DNA of 64,000 nt from Lutjanus erythropterus (GCA_020091685.1 CM034603.1:27992298-28056297), one strand, 5' to 3'. Shown: positions 23,384-36,049, numbered from the stretch's first letter. Program-made: numbers and translations. The notes: generated from the sequence alone by a model not told the origin.

Positions 23384-24125
23384 GGGACTGCAGCCACGCA
23401 AAACCCCACTGACTGTATCCGATTTGAACAGCAGCTGTTTTACCTGAACCCCTGCTGCGGCCCTGCGACTGCTTCCACAACTTTCATCTTTATTTTCAGT
23501 TTTTCCCATTTATCAGACGTACTCTGGTAATCCCTCATAAATTCCTAATTGTGAACAAATGGTGATCTCTGAGGCGTGGTGTGTTTTCCTGTTGCTTAGG
23601 GACCTATGATCTGATGAAAACCCTCCAGAGAAATGGACTGGAGCAAACTGGCCAGTGAAACAACCGACCAGCCAAGAGAGCAATCACCAAATAAACTCAA
23701 CAAAGTTTCTGGACAAAGTCTGCAGAGGCGTTGATGTCTGTCCAGCATCAGCTCTTCGGTCCCAAATCATGTCCTATTGTAGACACTCGACAACAAATTT
23801 AAAATTTGGCCTCCATTGTATGGGATTTTTCTAAGTGTGGATATACGGGTGGGGTGGTTGGGGTATTATGGGACAGGTTAGAGAGATTATATCCATTGTT
23901 TTTGTTTTATTTATTGAAAGTCCCCCCCCCTCACACTTTAATCCTCCCCCTTCTCTTTACCCTCCCTGTTTTCTGCTGGGTGTTCATGGATAATGATGGC
24001 AAAGTAGAGCCCAAGGATTCGTGCCCACTTATGTCCTGTTTTAAGGACATGTTCAAAAGTTCCAAGTAGTTATCTATTTCTTGTAAAATACTAGGCTGTT
24101 TAAAGAATAAACTTTCAATTCTGCA
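23384..24125 (+). terminator. gigyf2: gigyf2 3' UTR and polyadenylation signal
   Basis: The sequence runs from the TAA stop (23381-23383) to an AATAAA hexamer at 24106-24111 followed by a T-rich stretch. No further gigyf2 exon is needed because [12 protein letters not shown] is the family C-terminus. A second AATAAT/ATAAAA cluster near 24186 could be an alternative end. Confidence 0.7.
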
Positions 24126-24840
24126 TCTGTATTATAATATATGAAAATGATCTGCTGGAGTCATACTTTTTTATTGCAGTATGAAATAATAAAAACAGTC
24201 TGATGTGTGGGCTGTTCACACCTGTGTCTGAAATATTCAGAAAACCCACAAACGTGCAGAATTCATTTGATTCACATGCATTCACCCGGTCACACTACAG
24301 TAAATCACATTTTACAGAGATCATATTAAAGCTTGAAATGTATGAATAAAAATTAATCATTGCCAGGTGTTAGCATTCACACTGTCAATGAGCTAAAGAA
24401 CATTTTTAATCCTTCTTAAACTGAGAATTTACGAAATTGAAAATGAGTAATGGTATCGCATGATGTTTTTCTGGTAATCTGGTTGCATGTATTCTGCTGA
24501 CTTTGTGTTTCAGTTATACAGTGTCTGCCACACAGACAAAATGCTTTTTTTTCCCACGAATTGGATTCATGTTCAAATTGGAGACTAAGCTTTGGGTTTC
24601 AACAGCGTGATGTCTCTATTTTCAGGAAGTTACAAGCTCATCTTCTTGCCACACGGTTGTAGCGCATATTTCACAAAATTAGTCACGGTCCACAAAGAGG
24701 ACATGAAACCCATTGATTCCTTCTAATGAAAAACAACAGTATGTATCTTAAGCACACACACAGCTCATCACTGTACTGAAGCAACATTGAAATTACCTCC
24801 CAAAAGAATTGAGCCAAAAATAAGCTTGAGCTAAAAAAGA

Positions 24841-24990
24841 CCGGTGTGTAGGATTTAGAGGCATCTAGTGGTGAGCTAAGATTTGTGTTTGGATGTCTTA
24901 TGCTGGTTACGTCCATGTTGCCTCCATATTGGACAGGGCAAGACCTACCTGTTATGAAATACATGTAAACAGGGGAGCTATGTGTTTTTC
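24841..24990 (+). mobile_element. Partial MITE, 'GTGTGTAGGATTTAG' family
   Basis: Begins CCGGTGTGTAGGATTTAG and continues AGGCATCTAGTGGTGAGC as in the complete copies at 32 and 34 kb. Similarity fades after about 40 bases apart from a CTCCATATTGGA block, so the right end is approximate. Confidence 0.6.
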
Positions 24991-25289
24991 TGGATACTAT
25001 AATGGTTATTTTCTCAACCTGCTTCAATGAGTTGTGTCATAATCAATGGTTTATGACAGGGATACGCAACTTACAGCCTGTGTGTCAAATATGGCCCCTG
25101 AAAGGCTGGGTGGCCCTCAGATTACTTTCTAATTCACAATAAGTTGACAGTTTCTCACAGGAGAGTGGGTTCAGCTCCTGGTAATTTCCACCTATTGACA
25201 CGTGATTCCTGTGTGAAGCAGACGTGCTGTGGTCAGATTTGCTGCTTGGAAAAGATTAGCGAGAAGAGCAAACGTGGAAACATATTAAT

Positions 25290-25455
25290 CCTAATGAATG
25301 AGACTTGAGATTTGTGATTGGCCGAATCTCTAGTCCCAGGCTAGACTGAAAAGTCTGAAAACAGCCAAGAGCAGGAGCAGAATTCTGGTTTTCTCTCAGA
25401 CCGTGTGAATTACATTACGCTTATGCCAAAAACAAACCGCCTACCCCAGCTTAAC
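25290..25455 (+). repeat. Dispersed repeat shared with 38.2 kb
   Basis: The ordered blocks GTGATTGGCC, CAGGCTAGA, GAAAACAG, GGAGCAGAATTCT and AAACCGCCTACCCCAGCTT recur at 38220-38410 in the same order and orientation (there AAACTGTCAACCTCAGCTT). This shows an interspersed element of at least 160 bp; the family is unknown. Confidence 0.7.
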
Positions 25456-26271
25456 GACTGCGTGTACATGAGTACTGCAGTCCAAATAGCAAGTACTATC
25501 TACTATCTGGGTCAGGGTTGTCGGAGAAGTGAGTATTTCAACTTGGCATGTTTACTTAATCGCTGATGAGATAACATGGCAATTTAATGATTTATTACAG
25601 TAAATGAAATATTACAGATTGGGTTATCTCATCACCTACAACTTTGGCCATTCTTATTCTGATCTGTCTGTTGTGAATCCCATAACTTTTTGAAACTGCA
25701 ATACTAAATTGCAGGAATATCCCTTGAAAATGCTGCTTGACTGATACATCAGTAACAATAATCCAATAATGTAATACAGTAAGAAGTCATTCTCTATAAT
25801 GGGTACCATTTTGCTGCTAGTAATTTTGTCCTATTTGAGAGTAAAGGGATTTTATGTGTAATTAATTATTTTTACACAGCAATCTGCCATCTTTAGGTTT
25901 AGATTTCTTTGCTGTTGTATTTCCTTTAAGAGTAAAGCTGTAAAATTGTCCAGCGGAGACTTTTGTGATGTGACCTGGCCAAGGTCAGTGACTCCCAAGT
26001 GTTTACCCCTCACACCCAACTATGTTCCCGAGGAGTTTGGAGTGGGTGTGCCCTGCGATGATGTGCTCACAAAGTCCACACTGTCCAGACAGTCCTGTGC
26101 ACACCTAGTCCCACCCCTTCTCTCACCCCCCGTACCTCTCCCACTCCTGCGCTCCCCTGTACTCTTCTCCTGCTCCTCTCCCAGGACCAGTTACTCGTTT
26201 GAAGTTACCACTCGAGGAGTTTTTTGGAGACTCTTTGCTCTGTCTGACGCTCATCCTCCACTGCCATCACC

Positions 26272-29200
26272 ATGCCTCACAGCAGCAGCAGTATCTGCAG
26301 ATTCTTCCTCCTGGTGCTCCTAGGCCTCATGGTAGCCTTTGTACACACAGGTAAACCTGCTTTTGAGTGTGATTCATATTTTTAGTTCATTGTGTTGAGT
26401 TGGGTGCCAAGTCTGCAACCTTGACGGTGTGTCCTGCATCTAGTTAAGGTAGAAATGTTGCAAGAGCTGGGACATAAAGTCTGATATATCCCAAAAACAT
26501 CTAGTTGTGACCTTTGAAAATAGTTTTCTAGGTGACAGCAAACTGAATAATAAGTCACTAGCCTGTAATTTTAAATCATTGCTTATCTTTTTTGCACCAT
26601 AACTGTCTTTAACCTTGTGAAACTTTTCAGAAGGAGTAGTTTTTACATTCTAAACACTTATAATCGTTTGTTTATCTTGCTGTATGTGATTCATGGGGCT
26701 GATGTTTGGTCTCCTGTTCGGCATCAAATCAAAGATGTGTGTGTATACGTGTCATTTTACCCCTCTTTTCCATACTCACACACACACACACACATTCACA
26801 GGCCGGTGTGTGTGAGTCTGCAGCCTGATGTAAATGATGCAGTTGTTGAAGCTCTGAGAGCTGTGAAAGCTGCTCTTTGACAAACAGGATGACTCAGTTG
26901 CTTTCATGATGCCCGATGTTCACATGAAACTGAATACCTGCTGCTGCCCTCCGACTCGAGCTATAAAACTGAAGTGATTCTGTGTAGTATATCAGTTTTG
27001 CGGTAGTGAAACATCCACAGGTGTGGAGTTTATTTCATAAATGTGGTTAGATTTTGGAGGTAGTGGTAAGAAACAGGTACAGATTAAATGACTGTCTTCA
27101 TTCGGGAGCATTTTTTTGTCACGCAGGAACATCAACTGTTTCTCAACATGAGGATTAGCATACTCACTGGTCTCTTAATAACTGTTACTTTCACTTACTT
27201 CTGTCTGTTCTTTGTTCCCGTTTTACTCAGACCAGCTTGAAAAAAAACCAAAAAACGCTCTAGACACAGCAGAACAGTTCTCAGGCCCAGAGGTCACAGT
27301 AGAGGTCAAGGGGGCAATGGGACGACAGCGAGTTGGCGACCCTGTCCTGTGAAGAAAAAAAAAAAAACATAGCTGTGAACTGTCACCTTTTACATGGGAC
27401 ACGAAAACTTACTGTGGTAACTGTCAGGTTCTCTAACACTGAGGCGCTGTGACTTGCATTGTCTGTCTGAAAATATCTAGCGTCCTCTTCTCGTTTTTGA
27501 CTGGACAGTTTTAAAGGTGGAAATGCTGTAAACCTGTTTGCAGGAGTTTTTTTTTAAGATCATCTAAGCAAATGGAATAATGGGAAATTCACCTCACATT
27601 TATAGAGTTTGAACACAGCCAAGAGAAATGTTATTAAGGACGGCTACTTGGCTGCACACCGAGTCTCCACTCTGCAGCCGCCTCTTATCTGTCTGTTGTG
27701 AGGGATGATTTGGTTGTCATGCACAGTAGGTGATGTTTTCAAGTAGTGCCACCAATCCTGACCACAACACCAAGTGACTGTGACAGCGTGACATGCACCC
27801 CCAACCGTTGAATCAGCATGGGAAACAAACCAAGACGTGTCAAATAAGAAGCTTAAGCAACAAAATGTGAAAATTACTCACAGACTCTTTCCTTTATCTT
27901 CCTAGAAACTCTTCTCTTGCAATACAGAGAAGAGTTTGTCACTAGTTCTGTAACTGGACGTGGAACCACAATCATGCTTTCCTCGTTTCAGAATAAAAGC
28001 CAAAACTCACTGGTCATTTGGCAAATATTTTACCACTGAAAATGTAGCCACCGCTTGTGGTAGTTCCAGCAGGTGAAGCAAGGACACACAATACCACCGA
28101 TGTCATGTTTGGACTGCGTTGCTCGCGGTTTCGATGCTGGGCCAGGTGGCTTTTTCGCACACACCCGTCTGCGTGCTTTGTCATCTCTCTGGCTGGTGTG
28201 AAATCCTGACCGAAGAGGCCTGAGGTTCCAACAAATGGCCTTCTGTGTTTTTAGTGTCTGAAATCAGCCTTCTCTACAGTGTGCCAGTGCTTTTATTAGT
28301 CTGGGCTTATGTATAAAGATGAAGGGTTCCTGACGTATGGAGTCATGTCTTTAAAACGTGTAAGTTAGTGCAGTGATTCCCAACTTGGGGCACTTATACT
28401 CTTGGGGGTGTTTCTGTTATTACCTGAGGTAAGCTAAACAAACTAAAACAACTGAACTCTACTAACCACTACTAAAAAATATTAAATTATGATTAAATTA
28501 AAATAAAAATCATTATATACTGTATATGTGAAAAAGGGAAAATTAAAGAGCCAAATAGGATTGAAAATTTAGTGTGATTTTAATCTTTAGTATATTTACA
28601 ATAACCAAGCTGCCATACCAGAGTTAGTTTCAACACATTAAAATAATGCGTTGTAGTTGAGCGTTCTTGAAAACTGGTTAAGAGAATGAGAAGAGAAGTT
28701 GAAACAGGAACCAAAAAGTGATGAATAAATGGTTAAAAGAGAGTAATAGATAAACAGCTGTAATGGTTGGCTAAATGTAACTGATAAACTGTGGTAATCA
28801 CTACCATTTGCTAAAAGTAATCTTTATGGGTAAGTGAGATAACTAGTTGAAGTATTTTGCTAATAGTAATTAAAAAAACAGTTGAAATAGTTTGCTAAAA
28901 CTAATGAAAAGTTGAACGCTAGCTAAAATTAACGTTTATGGATAAAACGTAATAGTTAAATAAAAGTCAGGGTAAGATAACTAGCTGAAGTAATTTGTTA
29001 ATGGTAATGGACAAGCAGTCAAATATTCAAAACTAATGGATGAAAACTTAAAATAGTGTTCGCTAAAATTAATGTTACAGGCAAACCGTAAGAGTTTTAT
29101 CTAAAACTAATAACTAAAAGTAAAGGGTAAACGGTTCACTAAAAGTAATGAATAAAGAGTTGAAACAGTTAGCTAAAATGAACAAATAGTTAAAACTGAT

Positions 29201-31975
29201 CAAAGTAATCGTTAAGTTGGAACATGACAGACGGTGTCGATGGTTCTGAGTTCAGGGGTTTGGGTTACATCAGACAACAGAAGTTGGAAACCACAGACCT
29301 TGAAGCGAAACTATCTGCCAGCCGAGAAAAATTATGTTTTTGCTCGAGGCCTCAGTTATGTTAATTAGAATAACAGAGATTTTAAGCTGCAGTAAACCCC
29401 TCCTTGTGGAAACAAACACTAACGGAAAACATCATGTTATTATTTTTTGCCTTCTTATTAAATCAAGCTGTCCAGAAGGCACAGCCTTTAACACACAGGG
29501 ACTATTTAATAAACAAGTTTGTTTGACATCTAGTGCCCAGCCGGTGCCTGGTTTGGGCCTGGCCGGTTGTTACTGGTTGCAGCCTGCCGCCCTCCGTGAC
29601 CGCACAAGCTGCCTTTTGTGCCCTCGGCTGAAGGCCTCATTGATGGCTAAGCTGGCTGGAGGCCCGGGCCTCCAAACCTCCAGCCAGCTACAGGACAGGA
29701 AGCTGCACACGACTCAGAGTCAACACAGCGGCATCAAAATACTCACATCAGAAGTGCATGTCAGAATTCAGATGATACCGCAGGACATATTGACGCTGAA
29801 GACTTGAGATTATATCTCATACACAGGATCTAGTTTCTTAGTAATTGTGTCATGTTTTCCGCTGTGTTAGAGAGAATAATATAGGTCTTTGATAATGACA
29901 GAGAAAAGATGTAAAACAGGGTCAAGGAGTTTACTGAGGGCGTCAGGGGCTACAAAGTAAATACGTAGCGTTAAATAAGCTGAGTGTAAATATGTTTGGA
30001 TTATGGTTTTGTTGGTATGTGTAGAGTTGAGGATAGGATAAGTGAATCAGTGAGTGGGTGGGCTTGTGTGTGAAGAGTTTGTTTTTTCAGGGGTGATGAA
30101 GGTCAAATTTTCCTCCTTTTCCTTTGGATTTCAAAAGAGAAGCTGCACGGCCGTTCAGTTACCATCAAGATGATCTTTAATTGAGCATTTCAAGAGGGTC
30201 GGCTCTAAAAGTGTTACGAAACAGAAATGAGACCGAGAAAGAGGCTTTGTTTCTCTGGCTACTGTAGAGGTGTGAAAAGTCCCAGGGCAACTTCATGCTC
30301 AGATGGGAGGAATGTCAGAGGACAATTTGAGATGGAAACATTGGCAGAGGACAAGAGAGCAGAAAGTCATACACAACCTGAGCTTCATGCACAGCAAATC
30401 ACTGCCTCCTCCTCAGATTTGTGATTTTCTGTTTGTGCTAAAGCATAAAATATCTACAAGTCAACTACAATAAAAGAAACAAACCTTGGTTGAAGTTTTT
30501 CAGACAACGGACAAGCTGGGTTGACCTCTTGCACAAAAAAAGAGGCATGTTGCGAGGTTTCCTGTAGCTCAAACGGACAAAGTGTTCATCCTCTACAAAG
30601 ACATCCTTATGCCCCGGCCTGAGCCGTTAACCCGGTGAGACAGAGAGACGCTGTTGGAGTCATTACAGACGGGGCCATGTATGCACCTCTGCATTACCGA
30701 GGCCTCAGCATCCAGAGAAAAGTCAAACAGAGCCATTAGCAAAGCAGCGAAATTACTGCCATAAGAAAATATACAGAAAGTCAATACTGCACGACAGGCA
30801 GTCTTTATCAGTATCAGGAAACGTCTACTTCTAGATTTGACGTGTCAAAAACAATACATGTGGGGGAAAAACATGCCTTTATAGTCACGCGCTAACAAGC
30901 AGTCCTACCAGGGAGGAGTTTGAGTAGAAAACTAGAATCAGAGTATTTGAGACTCCTCTGATATTAGCCAGATACAGCAACACCTCAGAATTATGCTTGA
31001 GAGAACGTGCGTTAATCAGCAAACATACCCAACCATTTTTTGGGCTTGTTTCAAATTTTTAATTCTGTATTGAAGAGACATTCAGGCAGACTGTGGCTGA
31101 TATTGATTACAAAGCAGATACATTTACTTTGGGTGTTGCTGTTGATCCCAAAAAATATGACTATATTTTGTGGAGAAATGTAAAGCCACCAACTGCCCAA
31201 CAATGGAGAGAAAGGGTAAAGCGACAGTTCACCCCTAAAGTTGTGTAGTTTTGGAGATATGGAAATGCCTTCTCTCCAGTATAATGGGAGAAAAATGTGA
31301 AGAAAAAAAAGAAAAACTCAAATGGCTTTCCAAAAATCATGACCAGGTTACTTAAAATAATCTACAGTCTCTATAGAGAGCGTTTTCATGTAGGAGCTCA
31401 TTTCTTTCTGCAGTACAATCTACCAGAACTACTTTCTTTCTACTAGAAACGAAGCAGGGGAAGTGTTTAACTGGGGCAGTCTACATCTAATTGGGGTCAT
31501 TTATACAGATGTGACTGTGATTGTGTATAAGTGCATGTGTGGTGACGGTTCAGTGCCAAATGATTACGCATATCTAAGCAGGTTTTTTGGTCCACAGAGA
31601 CAGTTGCAGACCCCGCAACCAGGGACAATCAGGACACCATGTCTGGAGAGCCACCCAGTGATGTCACTACCAGAGACCCTTTCCAAGACATGACGGAGCA
31701 GTCCTTCACCTTTGACTACGAGGACAGCACACACTCCCAGGCCATGGAAGAAGAGGAAGGTAAACTGACACCTGACCTGGCATTCAGACCCACCAAATTC
31801 ACACCAACCTTATGTGCTCAATTGATTAAAACTGCATGTTTCTGTGTGTCTGTGTGTCTGTGCAGGGGTGCTGGGGCCAGGGGCCATCACAGCCATTGTT
31901 ATAGCAGTCTTCCTGGGAGCGTCTGTCCTCCTCGCCCTCATCGTCATCACACTCAGGAAGTTCACCGCCTCCTAG
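26272..31975 (+). CDS. snorc: SNORC (C2orf82-type cartilage transmembrane proteoglycan), complete
   Basis: Three coding exons: 26272-26350, 31598-31759, 31866-31975, with GT-AG junctions; 351 nt and 116 aa. Residues 1-26 form a hydrophobic signal peptide (RFFLLVLLGLMVAFV). Residues 27-80 are a short acidic ectodomain with one Ser-Gly pair (S42-G43-E44) that could carry a glycosaminoglycan chain. Residues 87-110 are one transmembrane helix, preceded by GVLGPGAIT, and the tail is LRKFTAS. The LGPGAIT...LRKFxAS ending is what I remember as the conserved part of SNORC, a chondrocyte membrane proteoglycan of about 120 aa. The position next to gigyf2 on the same strand agrees with mammals, where SNORC follows GIGYF2. 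The ectodomain is poorly conserved, so the name rests on the tail, size, exon pattern and synteny. Confidence 0.9.
26775..26794 (+). repeat. (CA)n microsatellite
   Basis: About nine tandem CA units in snorc intron 1. Confidence 0.85.
28730..29215 (+). repeat. Degenerate AT-rich minisatellite
   Basis: Related units of roughly 30-40 bp recur along the stretch, built from GTTGAAATAGTTTGCTAAAA and AGTAATGGATAAAC-like blocks (for example near 28870, 28900, 29100 and 29150). Copies are diverged by substitution and small indels. No coding potential. Confidence 0.65.
31212..31460 (+). mobile_element. Partial fold-back element, 'GACAGTTCACCCC' family
   Basis: Begins AAGCGACAGTTCACCCCTAAAG and later carries AATCATGACCAGGTTACTTAAAATAATC and CTACTTTCTTTCTACT, blocks that recur in the same order in the complete copy at 60890-61440. 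The right end is missing. Confidence 0.7.
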
Positions 31976-33320
31976 AGTGAACATCCCATCTTGTGTGTGC
32001 ATGCATGTGTGAGTGTGTAAGTGTGTTTGTACGCCGCGAGTGTTTCTGTCAGCATTTCTCTGTTGCATCTCGTCTCAATCTCTCAACCCCAGTGTGTAGG
32101 ATTTAGTGGCGTCCAGCGGTGAGAATGTAGCTTGCAACCAACTCAATACTGCTCGCCTCAACCTCCCCTTCCAAGATCGTAGGAGAGCCTATAGTGGTTG
32201 TGAAAAACATGAAAAGCCCTGGGTCGGGCCAGTGTTTCGTTTGTCATTCAGGGATCACTAGAAGTATGGCGCTGCAATATGGCGGCCTCCATGGAAGAGG
32301 ACCTGCACCCTCTGTAGGTATGAAGGGCTATGAAAACACAGCCATTTTAATTTTCAACTAATGAAAGCATACTGATGAATATTATATTTCATGTCTGCCA
32401 CGTTCTGCCAACAGATCCCCTAAATCTTACACATTGGACCTTTAACTCGCTCCTTGTCTTTCTTTCAAAGACAAATTGTGTCTCTTGCTTCGCTATAGAT
32501 GCTTAAAAATTGTGGCAGGTCCCTTGACTCTTTACAGATTTACTCCGGTAAACACACTTTTAATTGTTGCTCAACATGTCCACTTGTTACTAAAGGTATA
32601 ATGTTAGAAACTGGCTGGCTCTTCCAGTGGAAACCGTAGCATGTCCATGTCATTTTAATTTTGTTCAGCGTTTTTCAAGGTCTTACATGCATGCTCAAAA
32701 GGGTTTTAACGTTGTGGGCTGTTTGTTTCCTGCTTTTTTTTTTTTTTTTCTGTCTTGAGAGTTTGATGCATCCTGCATGTGTTTGCTTTTATTTGTACAT
32801 GAAGTGTGTGTTCTTTTGTTCGTCTGTGTCTCACTTAATTCATTCAGTAAGAAAGATATTTGAGATTTATGTGCCTAGAGGTTTTTTATTAGTCTTTCAC
32901 AACAATTTTTACCTTGTGCCAAAACAATTTAAAAATATTCCCTCAGTGTCACTCGTGTACAAGTTCTGAAGTTTGTACTGCACCATTTACAAACATTTGT
33001 AGAGTCAAAATAAGAATAAAACATTTTAAAAAGGCTTTTTCGATGAATGTAAACAGGGTAGATGGGGTTGTTTGTTTTACCAGCAGAGCAAATATAAAGT
33101 TAGAGTGTGTTTGCACTCCAGTGAGTGTTTGTAGTTTTTTGTTGTTCTATTTGCAGGGTTGAACAATTTATTTTAGTAAAATTATTTTGTCTTTTTCTGT
33201 ACACCTTAGAGTTCTCAATACTCAACTGGGTGTTGCCATGGTAACGTCACTGCCCAATTATTTTGTCTGAGATTTAAACTGAATAAATAAGTCCAATAAA
33301 TCACATGCCAAATGTCTGTG
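31976..33320 (+). terminator. snorc: snorc 3' UTR and polyadenylation signals
   Basis: After the TAG stop there are AATAAA hexamers at 33015-33020, 33282-33287 and 33295-33300, the last followed by GT/T-rich sequence. If the distal signals are used, the 3' UTR is about 1.3 kb and contains a complete MITE (32087-32446). Confidence 0.55.
32087..32446 (+). mobile_element. Complete MITE, 'GTGTGTAGGATTTAG' family
   Basis: It has terminal inverted repeats: left CCAGTGTGTAGGATTTAG and, reversed from the right end, AAAGGTCCAATGTGTAAGATTT. It is about 360 bp with no open frame. Internal blocks TAGTGG, CCCCTTCCAAG, GGCCAGTGTTT and GAAGAGGA are shared with the copy at 34395-34766. It lies inside the probable snorc 3' UTR. 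Confidence 0.85.
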
Positions 33321-34394
33321 ACTACTGTGTGGGTTTTTTTTTTTTTTTTTTTTTTAACATGTGACCAGTGAGTCAACACAGTCAACAGAGATCTTTTTTT
33401 GCTAGTTAGCATTGTGGTATTGTATGAAGCTTGAACAGCTTGTAATTGCAGTTCTAGTGATTAAAAAAATGCTAAATAGCTAGAAAGTAGACAAGCCATG
33501 TTGATGGCAACACTCTATTGTTGTTTGCGTTAATGTTAAAACTTACTTTAAAAATTTCATTTTTAAATTTTAATTAATGAAAAAAAAAAATACAGCAGCA
33601 TTATGTTAATTGTAAAGATGTCTGGCTCAAATCGGCTAATTATACTTGACAAATTCATCTGAACCCTCATGGTCCCAACACACAGAGGAGAATGTCATCT
33701 TATCAGAGCTGGAAGAGATTTGTGTTCGTCTATAGGGACCGCTGGCCTCGCTGCAGTCACAACAGTAGGTGGCAGAAGAGTCGCCGGCAGCTTCATTAAC
33801 ATTTACAGAAAAAAAAAAGACTGGTATTCCCCCAAATCAGAGTAAATCTTTCTCATTTATCCAAATTCAAAAACATTCATCTGCTGATTGATGAGGATTC
33901 AAGCTCAAAGTGTCCTCCATCATTAATAAGTCTTGCATTTTACATCTGATAAAAAGGGGCAAAAATGTTCTCACACTTTAAATACAGTTAAGTCATCTCA
34001 GCACCTGAAACCAGGAAACCCTCAAACATAATCACAGTCTCAATCTTCCTCTGCAGCTTCTCGCAGACATGAAAAAACCAACACTTTGAAGGCTTTCAGT
34101 CTCTCACTCTCTGAGATAGGAAGACTGATTTCCACAGAGACACTGGGACTCAAACCAGAACTAATAACAGTCAAAATCTCAGTATAGTGTGTATGAAACT
34201 AACTATAAACAAACTAGTGTTTGACCTAAAAACTCAATACATACAATAATATACAGGCCTTCTCTTCACACGTTTCAACGCCTGACAGCACGTTCACAAC
34301 AGATGGTAAAAATAACCTAACAAGAGACCAGAGGTGACAAGAGGTGTTAGTCAACACTAGAGTCCCTCAATTTTATTTCATGTATTCTGTTTAG

Positions 34395-34766
34395 AGGACC
34401 AGTGTGTAGGATTCAATGGTATCTAGTGGTGAGCTTGCAGATCTCAAACGCCTCGTCTCACACTAACCTCCCAAGCATTTAGGAGAAACTGTGGTGGCCA
34501 CGAAATTCATGCAAAACACCAAAGACTGTATCTAGGGCCAGTGTTTGGTTTGTCTGTTGTGGCCTGCTGTAGAAACAAGCGACGTAACACACCGCCGTCC
34601 GTAGAAGAGGATCCATGCTGTCTGTAGATATGAACGGCTCATTCTAAGGTAGTAAAGACACAACAGCTCTTATCTTTAAGTGATTAAATACTTATGGATA
34701 ACTTATAGATATTATATTCTATTTCTGCCAATAAATCCCCATAAATCTTACACACTGGATCTTTAA
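34395..34766 (+). mobile_element. Complete MITE, 'GTGTGTAGGATTTAG' family
   Basis: The left end GAGGACCAGTGTGTAGGATT and the right end AATCTTACACACTGGATCTTTAA are inverted repeats. It is about 370 bp, clearly homologous along its length to the copy at 32087-32446, in the same orientation. No open frame. Confidence 0.85.
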
Positions 34767-35649
34767 GTTTGTTCCCATTATTGAAATTTGGCTTTGTAGT
34801 ATTTTAGCTCATTTTTAGCCATGCTAGAGACATGGATGTTGGCCAGTCCATTGGCCCATCACTTTGGCTGCAGACTTAAATATCTCAACAACTACTGGAG
34901 GGACTAAGATAAAAATTTTGTACAGACACTCATGTTTCCAAGAGTTTTAATCCTACCAAAATTGGTGATCCTCTGACTTTTCATTTACTGCCATCACCAG
35001 GAAAACATTTTCAGTACATTGGTTTATCATAAAAGACCTGCAAAACTATGACATTCTTAACAGCCTCAGCTGTACTTTGTGTTTAGTGCTAATAAGCAAA
35101 GGTTATTAGATGTCAGAATAATTGGAAAAAGGAGTTCCTGACAAGGTAAAATCATGTGAAAATCCCCTCAATCGGAAAAACAACTCGGAAAGTCAAAAAT
35201 AATTTTGGTATACAACAAGTTGTTGTCTGTTGATGTCACATACGCAGAAACATGTTGGACGAAAGCAAATGTTTGGTTGATCACTTTTGATTCATTCACA
35301 TGTTACATATCAATTTTTTACTCTCATGTATTTGTAATAATGAATCAGCTGATATTTTAGTGGTTTTAGGGAATGTGCTGGTGCAACATCCATGTTGTTT
35401 CCACATTACGACTTAAAAGCTCATTAACATCGAAGTTGGAAGAATGACTTCCCAACTTGGGAAATGGCAGCGTCCGAGGAGCATATGAATTCAGCATTAT
35501 ACCTGTTACACATCAGCATGTTAGCACTGACATCACCTAACTGTAACCATGTTAGCATACTGATGTTAGCATTTAGCTTTAAGTAAAGCTAACCTCTCAC
35601 CAGCTCCCAGACCCGCTAAACCGTGCTGTAAACTGAGTGATGTTATTAT

Positions 35650-35825
35650 CAGGGCTGCAACTAATAATTATTTGCACTGTGGATTTGTTTGCAGATTATG
35701 TTTTGATTAATCAATTAATAATTTAGTACTATATTCACTCAGTTTACAACAATATAAAACTGAGAAAAGCAGTAAATCATCACAGTTCAATTTATTAATA
35801 AATTGTTTCAGCTCTAATCATTGTT
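35650..35825. mobile_element. hAT-like fold-back element, degraded
   Basis: It starts AGGGCTGCAACTAATAATTATTT and ends near AATTGTTTCAGCTCT, the inverted-terminal arrangement also seen at 54398-54710. It is shortened and diverged. Confidence 0.6.
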
Positions 35826-36049
35826 TTTTATGCTGTGAAACACAAACAATGTATTTATTAGCCTTTTTGTGAGTATTACTTACATACTGTTCGTTTCTGC
35901 AGGTGTCACAAATAAACGCAAGATCTGTTCTGGTCGTTTGCATTCAACGTTTACAGTATCTTCAAAAAGTAGATAAGGGTTAAGACCTGCTGGACAAGTT
36001 CACCTCTGCTTTGATTTTGAACGGCTACAATGCTGATCTGAACACGCAC

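Larger units (their letters stand above)
24126..25945. other. Intergenic DNA between gigyf2 and snorc
   Basis: AT-rich spacer holding a partial GTGTGTAGGATTTAG element at about 24841-24990 and a shared dispersed repeat at about 25290-25455. No gene is supported. Confidence 0.55.
26351..31597 (+). other. snorc: snorc intron 1
   Basis: A 5.2-kb intron with a (CA)n run (26775-26794), a degenerate minisatellite (28730-29215), a GC-rich hairpin (29650-29689) and a partial fold-back element (31212-31460). The longest open frame (29334-29807, 157 codons) shows no protein-like features. No coding exon is supported. Confidence 0.6.

Noticed and set aside
25946..26323. 125-codon plus-strand open frame overlapping the snorc start
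   Set aside because: It runs through the C-rich 5' leader in a different frame from the signal peptide and has no protein-like composition.
29334..29807. 157-codon plus-strand open frame in snorc intron 1
   Set aside because: The translation has no recognisable domain, it spans AT-rich and GC-rich halves of unrelated character, and no splice or initiation context supports it. It is most likely a chance open frame.
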